Below, one piece after another: positions 1 through 7,210 of a stretch of 7,210 nucleotides of DNA. This DNA comes from Candidatus Omnitrophota bacterium (lineage in GTDB: Bacteria > Omnitrophota > Koll11 > Aquiviventales > Aquiviventaceae). Both the position numbers and the translations under genes were made by a program. Where the stretch lies: NCBI GenBank assembly GCA_016196415.1, contig JACPXS010000133.1:1-7210 (forward strand), in the 5' to 3' direction. How positions within the stretch are numbered: position 1 is the stretch's first letter; each line of letters begins with the position of its first letter. The notes under the pieces were generated by a model. It saw nothing but the letters and a program-made list of their open reading frames with translations. It did not search any database and was not told the origin of the DNA.

Positions 1-239
1 CGCATCGAGGTGCGGTTCGCCTTGTCATAGCTGCACTTCACGATGTACGAGACGCCGGCTTGCTCGCACATCCGCGCGATCCGCTCGGCGTGAGAGAGGA
101 GGTGCGTCTCGCTCTCGATGACGTCCGGCCCGGCGATGAGGACCAGTGGCTGGCCCGGTCCAATCGCGACGGAACCTACGCGAACCGTTGTTCGGGGTTC
201 GGGGTTCTGGGTTCGGGGCAACTGATCCGATTTCGCCAT
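1..239 (-). CDS. kdsA: 3-deoxy-8-phosphooctulonate (Kdo-8-P) synthase, N-terminal part (runs off the left edge)
   Basis: Cytoplasmic enzyme that condenses phosphoenolpyruvate with D-arabinose-5-phosphate to give Kdo-8-phosphate, the first committed step to the Kdo of LPS. Only the first 79 residues are present. Recognisable family blocks are LVLIAGPDVIES (about residues 32-43) and KCSYDKANRTS (68-78), equivalent to the AGPCxIES and KxSFDKANRTS motifs of the DAHP/KDOPS TIM-barrel family. The ATG at 239 lies one nucleotide after the pyrG stop (TGACATG), so the two genes are surely co-transcribed; a weak AAGG lies just upstream. Residues about 9-18 (RTQNPEPRTT) are encoded by a heptamer tandem repeat and are probably a disordered extension. 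Oddity: Asp39 sits where metal-dependent enzymes have Cys and metal-independent ones Asn. Identity is secure from the motifs and the neighbours; the active-site class is uncertain. Confidence 0.93.
   Translation of the reverse strand, partial: MAKSDQLPRTQNPEPRTTVRVGSVAIGPGQPLVLIAGPDVIESETHLLSHAERIARMCEQAGVSYIVKCSYDKANRTSM
191..218. repeat. Heptamer tandem repeat (TTCGGGG x4) inside kdsA
   Basis: Four consecutive 7-bp units: TTCGGGG, TTCGGGG, TTCTGGG (one altered base), TTCGGGG. On the coding strand this reads CCCCGAA units and gives a Pro/Arg/Thr/Glu-rich stretch in the KdsA N-terminus, ahead of the first conserved strand. Since 7 is not a multiple of 3, gain or loss of one unit would shift the frame. 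Confidence 0.9.
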
Positions 240-240
240 G

Positions 241-2827
<2,587 letters not shown>

Positions 2828-3892
2828 CTAGCGCCGCGCGCTCAGCGACCTTGGGCCCGGCCGACGAAGGCCTCGGGAGTTCTGGCGGCCGGCGCCGGCG
2901 TTGGCCCCAGAACGGGCGAGCATGGCGCGCAGCTCCTCAGGCGTCGCGACCGCCACCCCCAGCTTGCCCACGACGATCCCCGCGGCCTGGTTGGCGATTC
3001 GGGCGGCCTGCTCCATCGTGGCCCCGCTGGCCAGCGCCAGCGTAAACGTGGCGATCACGGTATCGCCGGCCCCCGCCACATCAAAGACTTCCTGCGCCAC
3101 GGTGGGGATGTCGATATCCCGACCGCCCTGTTCAAAGAGGCGCATCCCGTCCTCGCCCAGGGTGATCAAGACCCCGTCGCAGGCCAGGCGCTGGAGCAGC
3201 TTCAGACCGGCCCGTCGAACATCGGCCTCCGTCTCGAGTTCCCAGCCGACCGCCTCGCCGGCTTCCGCGCGGTTGGGCGTCAACGCCGTCACCCCGCGGT
3301 AGAGGTCCACGTGCTCTTCTTTGGGGTCCACCGTAATGATCTTTCGATGCGAGCGGGCCAGCGGAATCACCACCTCCAGGAGCTGGCGCGTCACCACCCC
3401 TTTGCCGTAATCCTCGATCACGACCGCGTCGACCCCCTCGATGCGGTCCGTGATGATCGCCAGCAGCCGCTCCAGGGTTCCGTTGGGCAACGGCTCCCGG
3501 TGTTCGCGGTCCACACGGACCACCTGCTGGTGGTGGGCGATGACTCGCGTTTTGACCGTCGTCGGGCGGCGGCCCTTCAGGATCCCGTCGGTGCGGATGC
3601 GGCGCGACGCTAATTCCGACAGCAACAGCTCACCCCACCGATCCTCCCCGATGACGCCGACCGCCGTTACCTGGCCGCCCAAGGCCGCAATGTTGTTGGC
3701 CACGTTCGCCGCCCCGCCCGGCATGATCGATTCCGACTGGACCCACACCACAGGCACAGGAGCCTCTGGGCTGATGCGGTTGACCTTGCCCCAGACGAAC
3801 TCATCGAGCATCAGATCGCCGACCACCAGGATTCGGGCGCGAGGAAATCGCGGCAGTACCGTCGCCAGTGAATGACCGCTCAACGATTTCAT
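2828..3892 (-). CDS. rfaE1: D-glycero-beta-D-manno-heptose-7-phosphate kinase (PfkB family), kinase domain only
   Basis: Phosphorylates heptose-7-phosphate at C1 on the route to ADP-heptose for the LPS inner core; cytoplasmic. The 354-residue ribokinase/PfkB protein has ILVVGDLMLDEFVWG (21-35), the NRISPEAPVPVV block (38-49) typical of RfaE/HldE kinases, the PfkB signature-1 region PGGAANVANNIAALGG (58-73), EDYGKG (160-165), TPNRAEA (205-211) and the catalytic signature DVAGAGDTV (271-279), with Asp277 as the expected base. It lacks the adenylyltransferase domain that follows in fused HldE, so a separate rfaE2/hldC is expected elsewhere. Residues about 328-354 form a Gly/Arg-rich tail beyond the fold. 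The ATG at 3892 lies two bases after the stop of the preceding gene. Another PfkB sugar kinase is possible, but the NRISPEAP block and Kdo neighbours favour the heptose kinase. Confidence 0.92.
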   Translation of the reverse strand: MKSLSGHSLATVLPRFPRARILVVGDLMLDEFVWGKVNRISPEAPVPVVWVQSESIMPGGAANVANNIAALGGQVTAVGVIGEDRWGELLLSELASRRIRTDGILKGRRPTTVKTRVIAHHQQVVRVDREHREPLPNGTLERLLAIITDRIEGVDAVVIEDYGKGVVTRQLLEVVIPLARSHRKIITVDPKEEHVDLYRGVTALTPNRAEAGEAVGWELETEADVRRAGLKLLQRLACDGVLITLGEDGMRLFEQGGRDIDIPTVAQEVFDVAGAGDTVIATFTLALASGATMEQAARIANQAAGIVVGKLGVAVATPEELRAMLARSGANAGAGRQNSRGLRRPGPRSLSARR

Positions 3893-3894
3893 GG

Positions 3895-4833
3895 CTAGAG
3901 GTGTTCGGTGATCGCGCGCACCAGGAAGGGGATCATGAGCTCGTGGTGGCCGGTGATGTGAATCGCCCGGCCCCCCAGGAGCGTGGGGCGCTTTAAGACG
4001 TTTTCCGTCGGACGGTAGTGCCGGATCATGTCGAAATCGCAGGCGGTGAAGTCCTTGACCGCGTGGCCCAGGTTGCGCGCGATGGAGACCGCCTTGAGAA
4101 ACACCTCCGGCAGGATCACCGCAGAGCCGCAGTTGGCCGCCACCCCGCCCTGGCCCAGCGTTGAGACGACCCCCACCAGCCGCCGAAAATCGGCCAGCGA
4201 CGTCTGGCCGATCGCAGCACCATCCGCGGTCGCTTGCTGATGAATGATGTCGGTCCCGATCGCCACATGCACGCTCGCCGGCACCCCCAAGCGATAGCAG
4301 GTGGCCAGCAGGCTGAGATTCCGATAGGGCAGGCGGCGCTTCATGATCATCGCGCCGACCGATTCTCCGAGCCCCCGCCCCTTCCGGGCGCCCTCGTTGA
4401 TCGCGCGGTTGATCAGGGAGTGCGTCTCCTCGGCCATCCCGAATGAGCCATCACCCAGCGCGGCCGCCACATCTTCAGAGGTCGAGCCCATAAACGCCAA
4501 CTCGAAGTCGTGGATCACCCCGGCCCCATTCATGGCGATGGCCGTGATCACCTTGCGGTGGATCAGCTCAATGAGCAACGGGCTCAGGCCCACTTTAATC
4601 ACGTGGGCCCCAAACATCCACAACACCGTCTTGCGGCGTCGATGGGCAGCCACGATGGCATCGACGACCGCTTGAAACTCATTGGCGGCCAGGATATGCG
4701 GGAGGGATTCGTAGAATTGGCGGAAGGAGCCGCCTTTCCGGCATCGTTTCGCAAAGGCGTTCAAGTTGACTGTGCTTTTGCGGGAACCGGCGGGATAGGT
4801 CTTCAACTTGGTGAGGTCAACTCGGATCTGCAC
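3895..4833 (-). CDS. Deoxyhypusine-synthase-like protein (DS family), 312 residues, GTG start
   Basis: The family is recognised from GAHVIKVGLSPLLIEL (75-90), IAMNGAGVIHDFELA (99-113), TSEDVAAALGDGSFGMAEE (118-136), HVAIGTDIIHQ (189-199), ADGAAIG (203-209), GSAVILPEVFLKA (236-248) and HITGHHELMIPFL (292-304), all typical of bacterial DS-domain proteins. Eukaryotic DHS transfers an aminobutyl group from spermidine to eIF5A using NAD; bacteria lack eIF5A. Some bacterial relatives have, from memory, been linked to homospermidine or other polyamine reactions. The catalytic Lys motif (WGKI in human DHS) is not conserved: the aligned region reads RPTENVLKRPT (274-284). An ATG at 5004 would begin inside the upstream gene and add 57 unrelated residues. 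The GTG at 4833 gives a family-like N-terminus (KTYPAGSRKSTV, 11-22) and coincides with the predicted +1. TTG at 4806 is the alternative; the first downstream ATG (residue 73) is too late. Substrate unknown. Confidence 0.88.
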   Translation of the reverse strand: MQIRVDLTKLKTYPAGSRKSTVNLNAFAKRCRKGGSFRQFYESLPHILAANEFQAVVDAIVAAHRRRKTVLWMFGAHVIKVGLSPLLIELIHRKVITAIAMNGAGVIHDFELAFMGSTSEDVAAALGDGSFGMAEETHSLINRAINEGARKGRGLGESVGAMIMKRRLPYRNLSLLATCYRLGVPASVHVAIGTDIIHQQATADGAAIGQTSLADFRRLVGVVSTLGQGGVAANCGSAVILPEVFLKAVSIARNLGHAVKDFTACDFDMIRHYRPTENVLKRPTLLGGRAIHITGHHELMIPFLVRAITEHL

Positions 4834-4868
4834 CGTCAGATTGTAGCAGAGCGACCTGGAGGTGTCAA
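4833..4868 (-). promoter_or_regulatory. Consensus sigma70 promoter of the Kdo/heptose operon
   Basis: On the minus strand, TTGACA (4868-4863), a 17-bp spacer, then TACAAT (4845-4840): a full -35 match, optimal spacing and a 5/6 -10. The predicted +1 is G4833, the first base of the GTG start, so the transcript may be leaderless. The -35 box contains the TGA stop of the upstream SRPBCC gene (4867-4865). The promoter should drive the DHS-like gene, rfaE1, kdsB, the small ORF, pyrG and kdsA. Confidence 0.8.
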
Positions 4869-5569
4869 CGCAACCGGGCCGTTGTGGAGGCCGCTCGGGC
4901 GTGGAAGCGGAACGGTGCGGTTGAGGGATGGGGGACGGCCGTCGCTTGCCGGTCACAAGCCTCCAAAAACCCTTTGATCCCTTGCAGCAAGGCCATTCGC
5001 TCAACGACCAGCAAGAGGCCCAGCGGCACCGGACGGGAAGGCTTCAACCAGGTTGAGAGCGCCACGGGCGTGGCCCGATGCGGGAACCCCTGGCGTTCCA
5101 CATCCCTGGTCTCTTCAAAGAGGCACACGCCGCGGTATTCACCCAGCGCGGGATGGACCAAGCGAAACCGAAGCGCCTTCGGCGGGTCCTGCTCGACTTC
5201 GAAGGTGAGCGTCAGCGTCTTCCAGAGCACCTTGACATCGAGCTGGATCACCTGCCGATCGGCGGACTCTTCCACCACCCGAACCGCCGTCACCCCCGGG
5301 GTCTTCTTGCCGATCTCATGATAGTCGGTGGCCAGATCCCAGACGCGCTGCCGTGCAAGCGGCGCGGTAAAGTGCGCGCCCGCCCACACCCCATCACGCT
5401 TGCTGAGACGATCCCGCCAGCGCACGTCGTACCGACCGACCTCAAGATCCCGCACCCGCTGCTTGGGCCACGGTGCCGCTAAGCTGTTCGTGTCAATGGA
5501 GCCGGCGAATGCCGATGGGCTGATGAGCGCGATGCCCAGCAGCCACCAGCGCCAGCGATGGGGGCGCAT
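4865..5569 (-). CDS. Exported SRPBCC/START-fold (polyketide cyclase-like) protein
   Basis: A 234-residue protein with a clear signal peptide: positive MRPHRWRW, hydrophobic LLGIALISPSAFA, and an AFA^G cleavage site near residue 23. The mature part resembles SRPBCC-superfamily hydrophobic-ligand-binding folds. FTAPLARQRVWDLATDYHEI (67-86) matches the first strand and helix (the VWxxxxDY pattern of cyclase/dehydrase proteins). Beta-strand-like segments follow (RVVEESADRQVIQLDVKVLW, TLTFEVEQDPPKALRFRLV). A C-terminal amphipathic helix follows near 184-204 (LLLVVERMALLQGIKGFLEA). The ATG at 5569 is preferred because it gives the signal peptide; an in-frame ATG at 5770 would read through the methyltransferase gene. 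No good Shine-Dalgarno is visible. It probably shares the transcript of the methyltransferase 52 bp upstream. Ligand and role are unknown; it is inferred to be periplasmic. Confidence 0.72.
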   Translation of the reverse strand: MRPHRWRWWLLGIALISPSAFAGSIDTNSLAAPWPKQRVRDLEVGRYDVRWRDRLSKRDGVWAGAHFTAPLARQRVWDLATDYHEIGKKTPGVTAVRVVEESADRQVIQLDVKVLWKTLTLTFEVEQDPPKALRFRLVHPALGEYRGVCLFEETRDVERQGFPHRATPVALSTWLKPSRPVPLGLLLVVERMALLQGIKGFLEACDRQATAVPHPSTAPFRFHARAASTTARLR

Positions 5570-5621
5570 GACCGAAGGAGGCGGGGGCTGCGTGATGTCC
5601 AGAGGAGGAACGTGCGCCCCC

Positions 5622-6617
5622 TCACGAGGCGGCAGAAACGGCTTGGGAGCGAGCTCCCTCGGGGCGGGAGGAGCGAGAAGCGCCGGCGTGTGTCTTCTGT
5701 AGAAAGAACGCCCCGAGAAATTCCTCGTTGGGGTAGGCATCGACCCAATCCGTGTTGCCGTAGATGTCAAGGCCGGAGGGGCGAATCACGTCGCGCTCGA
5801 GCTTGGCTCGGTAGGCGAATCGCAACCCCTTGTCGGTAAGTCGCACCGGGCGCCAGGCGTCGTAGTCGCAGGTCAATCCCGCAATGCCGCCGGGCGCTAA
5901 CACCCGTCCCATTTCTCGAATCGCCGTCTGGCGAACCGGCGAGGACAAATGCTCAAAGACACAGACCGAGAAGACGCGGTCGAAGGCGTTGTCCGCAAAC
6001 GGCAGCGGATACTGGATATCTCGATCCAACGCCTCGAGCGCCCAGCCCATCTTGCGAGCCACGTAGCGGGCGTTGTAGATGGTCCCACAGTTGGCCCAGT
6101 CGTTATCCACCACCGCCACGCGGCAGCCGAGGCTCGCGAGGTAGAACGAAAAGATGGTCGACGCCCCGCCCACATCCAACACGCGATGCCCCGGCGCCAC
6201 CCGGCTCTGACCAATCAACCAGGCGTTCTCCCAGCGCTTGTTGGTGATCAGCTCGGGGTGGTATTGCCGGGGGAGAAAATTCCCTGCCGTGTTGGTGAAC
6301 CGCAATCCCCGCCTGGACAGTTCGCGCTCCAAGGCCCCCAGGCGATCGACGACGGCCTTAATCTCCGGGCGCTGAAGATCCTCCTCGACCCACCGGGCGC
6401 ACTTGTTAATCGCCCCATGAGGGTTGAGCGGTGGCACCGCTTCGATCACCGGTGTTGCGGCTTCTCCGTCTTCATGGAGCGGATTCGGCTTCTGGCGCGC
6501 GGCCCGCGCTTCTTGAATCCGCACCGCCGTCTGCCGGTACAGCTTGCGGGCCTGGAGCGCGAGCCGATGCGGCAGGGGCACAGACGACGGGAATTTCTCG
6601 CGCATCCGATCTTTCAT
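5622..6617 (-). CDS. Class I SAM-dependent methyltransferase
   Basis: A 331-residue cytoplasmic protein with a Rossmann-type methyltransferase core: motif I HRVLDVGGASTIFSFYLASLG (144-164), the acidic end of beta2 VAVVDND (167-173), a motif II/III-like PLPFADNAFDRVFSVCVFEHL (204-224), and motif IV-V EMGRVLAPGGIAGLTCDYD (235-253). This is the pattern of Methyltransf_11/UbiE-like enzymes. The long N-terminus (1-140), including LPRQYHPELITNKRWENAWLI (115-135), is outside the core and may bind the substrate. The ATG at 6617 is chosen because AAGGAGAAGG lies at a good distance upstream; the ATG at 6641 would start one base into the previous gene's end and has no such site. It lies 24 bp after the small membrane protein gene and 52 bp before the SRPBCC gene, so a three-gene transcript is likely. 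Substrate cannot be told; a sugar, lipid or small molecule is possible. Confidence 0.85.
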   Translation of the reverse strand: MKDRMREKFPSSVPLPHRLALQARKLYRQTAVRIQEARAARQKPNPLHEDGEAATPVIEAVPPLNPHGAINKCARWVEEDLQRPEIKAVVDRLGALERELSRRGLRFTNTAGNFLPRQYHPELITNKRWENAWLIGQSRVAPGHRVLDVGGASTIFSFYLASLGCRVAVVDNDWANCGTIYNARYVARKMGWALEALDRDIQYPLPFADNAFDRVFSVCVFEHLSSPVRQTAIREMGRVLAPGGIAGLTCDYDAWRPVRLTDKGLRFAYRAKLERDVIRPSGLDIYGNTDWVDAYPNEEFLGAFFLQKTHAGASRSSRPEGARSQAVSAAS

Positions 6618-6641
6618 GCCAGACCTTCTCCTTGCACCCAC

Positions 6642-6917
6642 CTACGGTGTGGAGCCCGGGCTGGTCTCTGAGGAAGGATCGGCGGGAAGCGGCGTGGATT
6701 TCATCGAAAACGGACAGTACCCGCCCTTGCCCATGAACCCGGGCTTACAGGAGACCGCCCACCACGCGCGGCAGGCCAGCGAGAGCAGACTCAGGATGAT
6801 GATCGCCCCGCCGAGAACCCGTCCGAGTTTGCGCAGGTAGCCCTTGTGCGCCTCGGCTCGCTCGATCACCCAGTAGCCGCCAATCGCGGCCAGCAACAAC
6901 CCTCCCGTACTGTGCAT
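6642..6917 (-). CDS. Small membrane protein, 91 residues, unknown function
   Basis: I do not recognise a named family. A hydrophobic N-terminus (about 5-18, GGLLLAAIGGYWVI) is followed by a basic loop (EAHKGYLRKLGR, 22-33) and a strong membrane segment (VLGGAIIILSLLSLACRAWW, 34-53). Next comes CKPGFMGKGGYC (57-68), a pair of cysteines 11 residues apart that could form a disulfide or bind metal if exposed outside. The last 20 residues are Ser/Pro/Thr-rich. Start at ATG 6917 is supported by AGGAGG (6928-6923) five bases upstream and by a promoter 72 bp further up. It is the first gene of a probable transcript with the methyltransferase and the SRPBCC protein. The inner-membrane location is an inference from hydrophobicity. 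Confidence 0.75.
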   Translation of the reverse strand: MHSTGGLLLAAIGGYWVIERAEAHKGYLRKLGRVLGGAIIILSLLSLACRAWWAVSCKPGFMGKGGYCPFSMKSTPLPADPSSETSPGSTP

Positions 6918-6922
6918 GGCGT

Positions 6923-6928
6923 CCTCCT
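6923..6928 (-). promoter_or_regulatory. Strong ribosome binding site for the 91-residue membrane protein
   Basis: AGGAGG on the minus strand, five bases before the ATG at 6917. It is the strongest Shine-Dalgarno in the window and fixes the start of this small gene. Most genes of the Kdo block have none and probably rely on coupling. Confidence 0.85.
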
Positions 6929-6988
6929 GTGTTTGGTGTCTGCGTTCGCCTCTGCTGATCGCGCTGCCCGACTCGGCCGCGATCGAAC

Positions 6989-7024
6989 TGCCACCATTGT
7001 AGATCGGTTTACGGGACGAGTCAA
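6989..7024 (-). promoter_or_regulatory. Sigma70 promoter upstream of the small membrane protein / methyltransferase genes
   Basis: On the minus strand, TTGACT (7024-7019), a 17-bp spacer and TACAAT (7001-6996), with predicted +1 at A6989. This leaves a 5' leader of about 72 nt before the ATG at 6917. Its -10 is identical to that of the Kdo-operon promoter. An inverted repeat lies about 33 bp upstream of the -35. Confidence 0.75.
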
Positions 7025-7056
7025 AACGGCAGCGGGAGGCGTAGCGTATCAGTTTC

Positions 7057-7106
7057 TAAATGGAACCACCATTGCATCTTAACATTCGTCAGGGTGGTTC
7101 CATTTA
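7057..7106. repeat. Perfect 14-bp inverted repeat with 22-nt loop
   Basis: TAAATGGAACCACC (7057-7070) is the exact reverse complement of GGTGGTTCCATTTA (7093-7106). The arms can form a 14-bp stem in DNA or RNA. Neither strand has a T-tract straight after the stem, so it is not a standard rho-independent terminator. It could be a protein-binding site above the promoter, the ends of a tiny mobile relic, or an RNA stem ending the transcript of the gene to the right. Confidence 0.85.
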
Positions 7107-7143
7107 CCCCGAGCAAGCGAAGCGCGTCGAGGGGTCGTTCACG

Positions 7144-7173
7144 GTGCAACGTGCAACGTTTAACGTTGCACGT
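7144..7173. repeat. 25-bp palindrome with heptamer duplication (GTGCAAC)
   Basis: GTGCAAC occurs twice in tandem (7144-7150, 7151-7157). The second copy is part of a perfect palindrome: ACGTGCAACGTT (7149-7160), central T7161, AACGTTGCACGT (7162-7173). It lies just past the putative stop of the gene at the right edge. It has 7-bp periodicity like the repeats in pyrG and kdsA. Confidence 0.85.
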
Positions 7174-7179
7174 CACATG

Positions 7180-7210
7180 TCAGAGTGGGTCGACGTCCAC
7201 GATCACTGGC
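7180..7210 (-). CDS. Possible C-terminal end of an upstream gene (perhaps priA)
   Basis: At the right edge one frame reads PVIVDVDPL followed by TGA (7182-7180). VDVDPxxLL-like endings are, from memory, common at the C-terminus of the primosomal helicase PriA, and codon use looks ordinary. Only nine residues are visible, so this is a weak suggestion; the other frames at the edge are open for only a few more codons. Confidence 0.25.
   Translation of the reverse strand, partial: PVIVDVDPL

Noticed and set aside
4834..5004. N-terminal extension of the DHS-like gene to an ATG at 5004
   Set aside because: The extra 57 residues overlap the SRPBCC coding region and look like an out-of-frame translation; the promoter lies downstream of that ATG.
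5570..5770. SRPBCC gene starting at the ATG at 5770
   Set aside because: It would overlap the methyltransferase by about 150 bp and bury the signal peptide internally; ATG 5569 is far more sensible.
6846..7082. Plus-strand open frame of 78 codons across the intergenic region
   Set aside because: It runs antisense through the membrane-protein start, the promoter and the inverted repeat, with no RBS or recognisable sequence.
7057..7106. Rho-independent terminator
   Set aside because: The stem is strong, but the loop is long and neither strand has a following T-run; kept as an unexplained inverted repeat.

Overview
The window comes from a GC-rich, diderm (LPS-making) bacterium. Every gene I can support lies on the minus strand. 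The core is a lipopolysaccharide inner-core/Kdo block. In transcription order (right to left) it holds a deoxyhypusine-synthase-like protein, a PfkB-type heptose-7-phosphate kinase (rfaE1), kdsB, a 49-residue small ORF, pyrG and the 5' part of kdsA. A kdsB-pyrG-kdsA neighbourhood is typical of Deltaproteobacteria, Nitrospirota, Omnitrophota and similar lineages. The phylum cannot be settled from this sequence; an uncultured Nitrospirota/NC10/Omnitrophota-like genome is my best guess.

Layout from the right edge: 7180-7210 may be the last codons of an upstream gene (perhaps priA). 6918-7179 is intergenic, with a 25-bp palindrome, a 14-bp perfect inverted repeat around a 22-nt loop, and a near-consensus sigma70 promoter (TTGACT-17-TACAAT). 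That promoter reads into a first group: a 91-residue small membrane protein (6642-6917), a class I SAM-dependent methyltransferase (5622-6617) and an exported SRPBCC/START-fold protein (4865-5569). A second, even better promoter (TTGACA-17-TACAAT, 4840-4868) overlaps the end of the SRPBCC gene. It drives the Kdo/heptose group, whose genes are packed with gaps of 0-2 nt or overlaps of 1-4 nt. Its predicted +1 falls on the GTG start codon of the first gene, suggesting a leaderless message.

The genes fit together. KdsA makes Kdo-8-phosphate, PyrG makes the CTP that KdsB uses to activate Kdo to CMP-Kdo, and RfaE1 supplies the phosphorylated heptose for the next inner-core sugar. The deoxyhypusine-synthase-like protein, methyltransferase, SRPBCC protein and the two small proteins have no assigned role here.

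Points worth a second look: the unannotated small gene coupled between kdsB and pyrG; the leaderless promoter arrangement; Asp in KdsA where the family has Cys or Asn; and short tandem repeats (7-bp and 8-bp units) written into the reading frames of pyrG, kdsA and kdsB. I saw no rRNA, tRNA, CRISPR array, insertion sequence or convincing rho-independent terminator.
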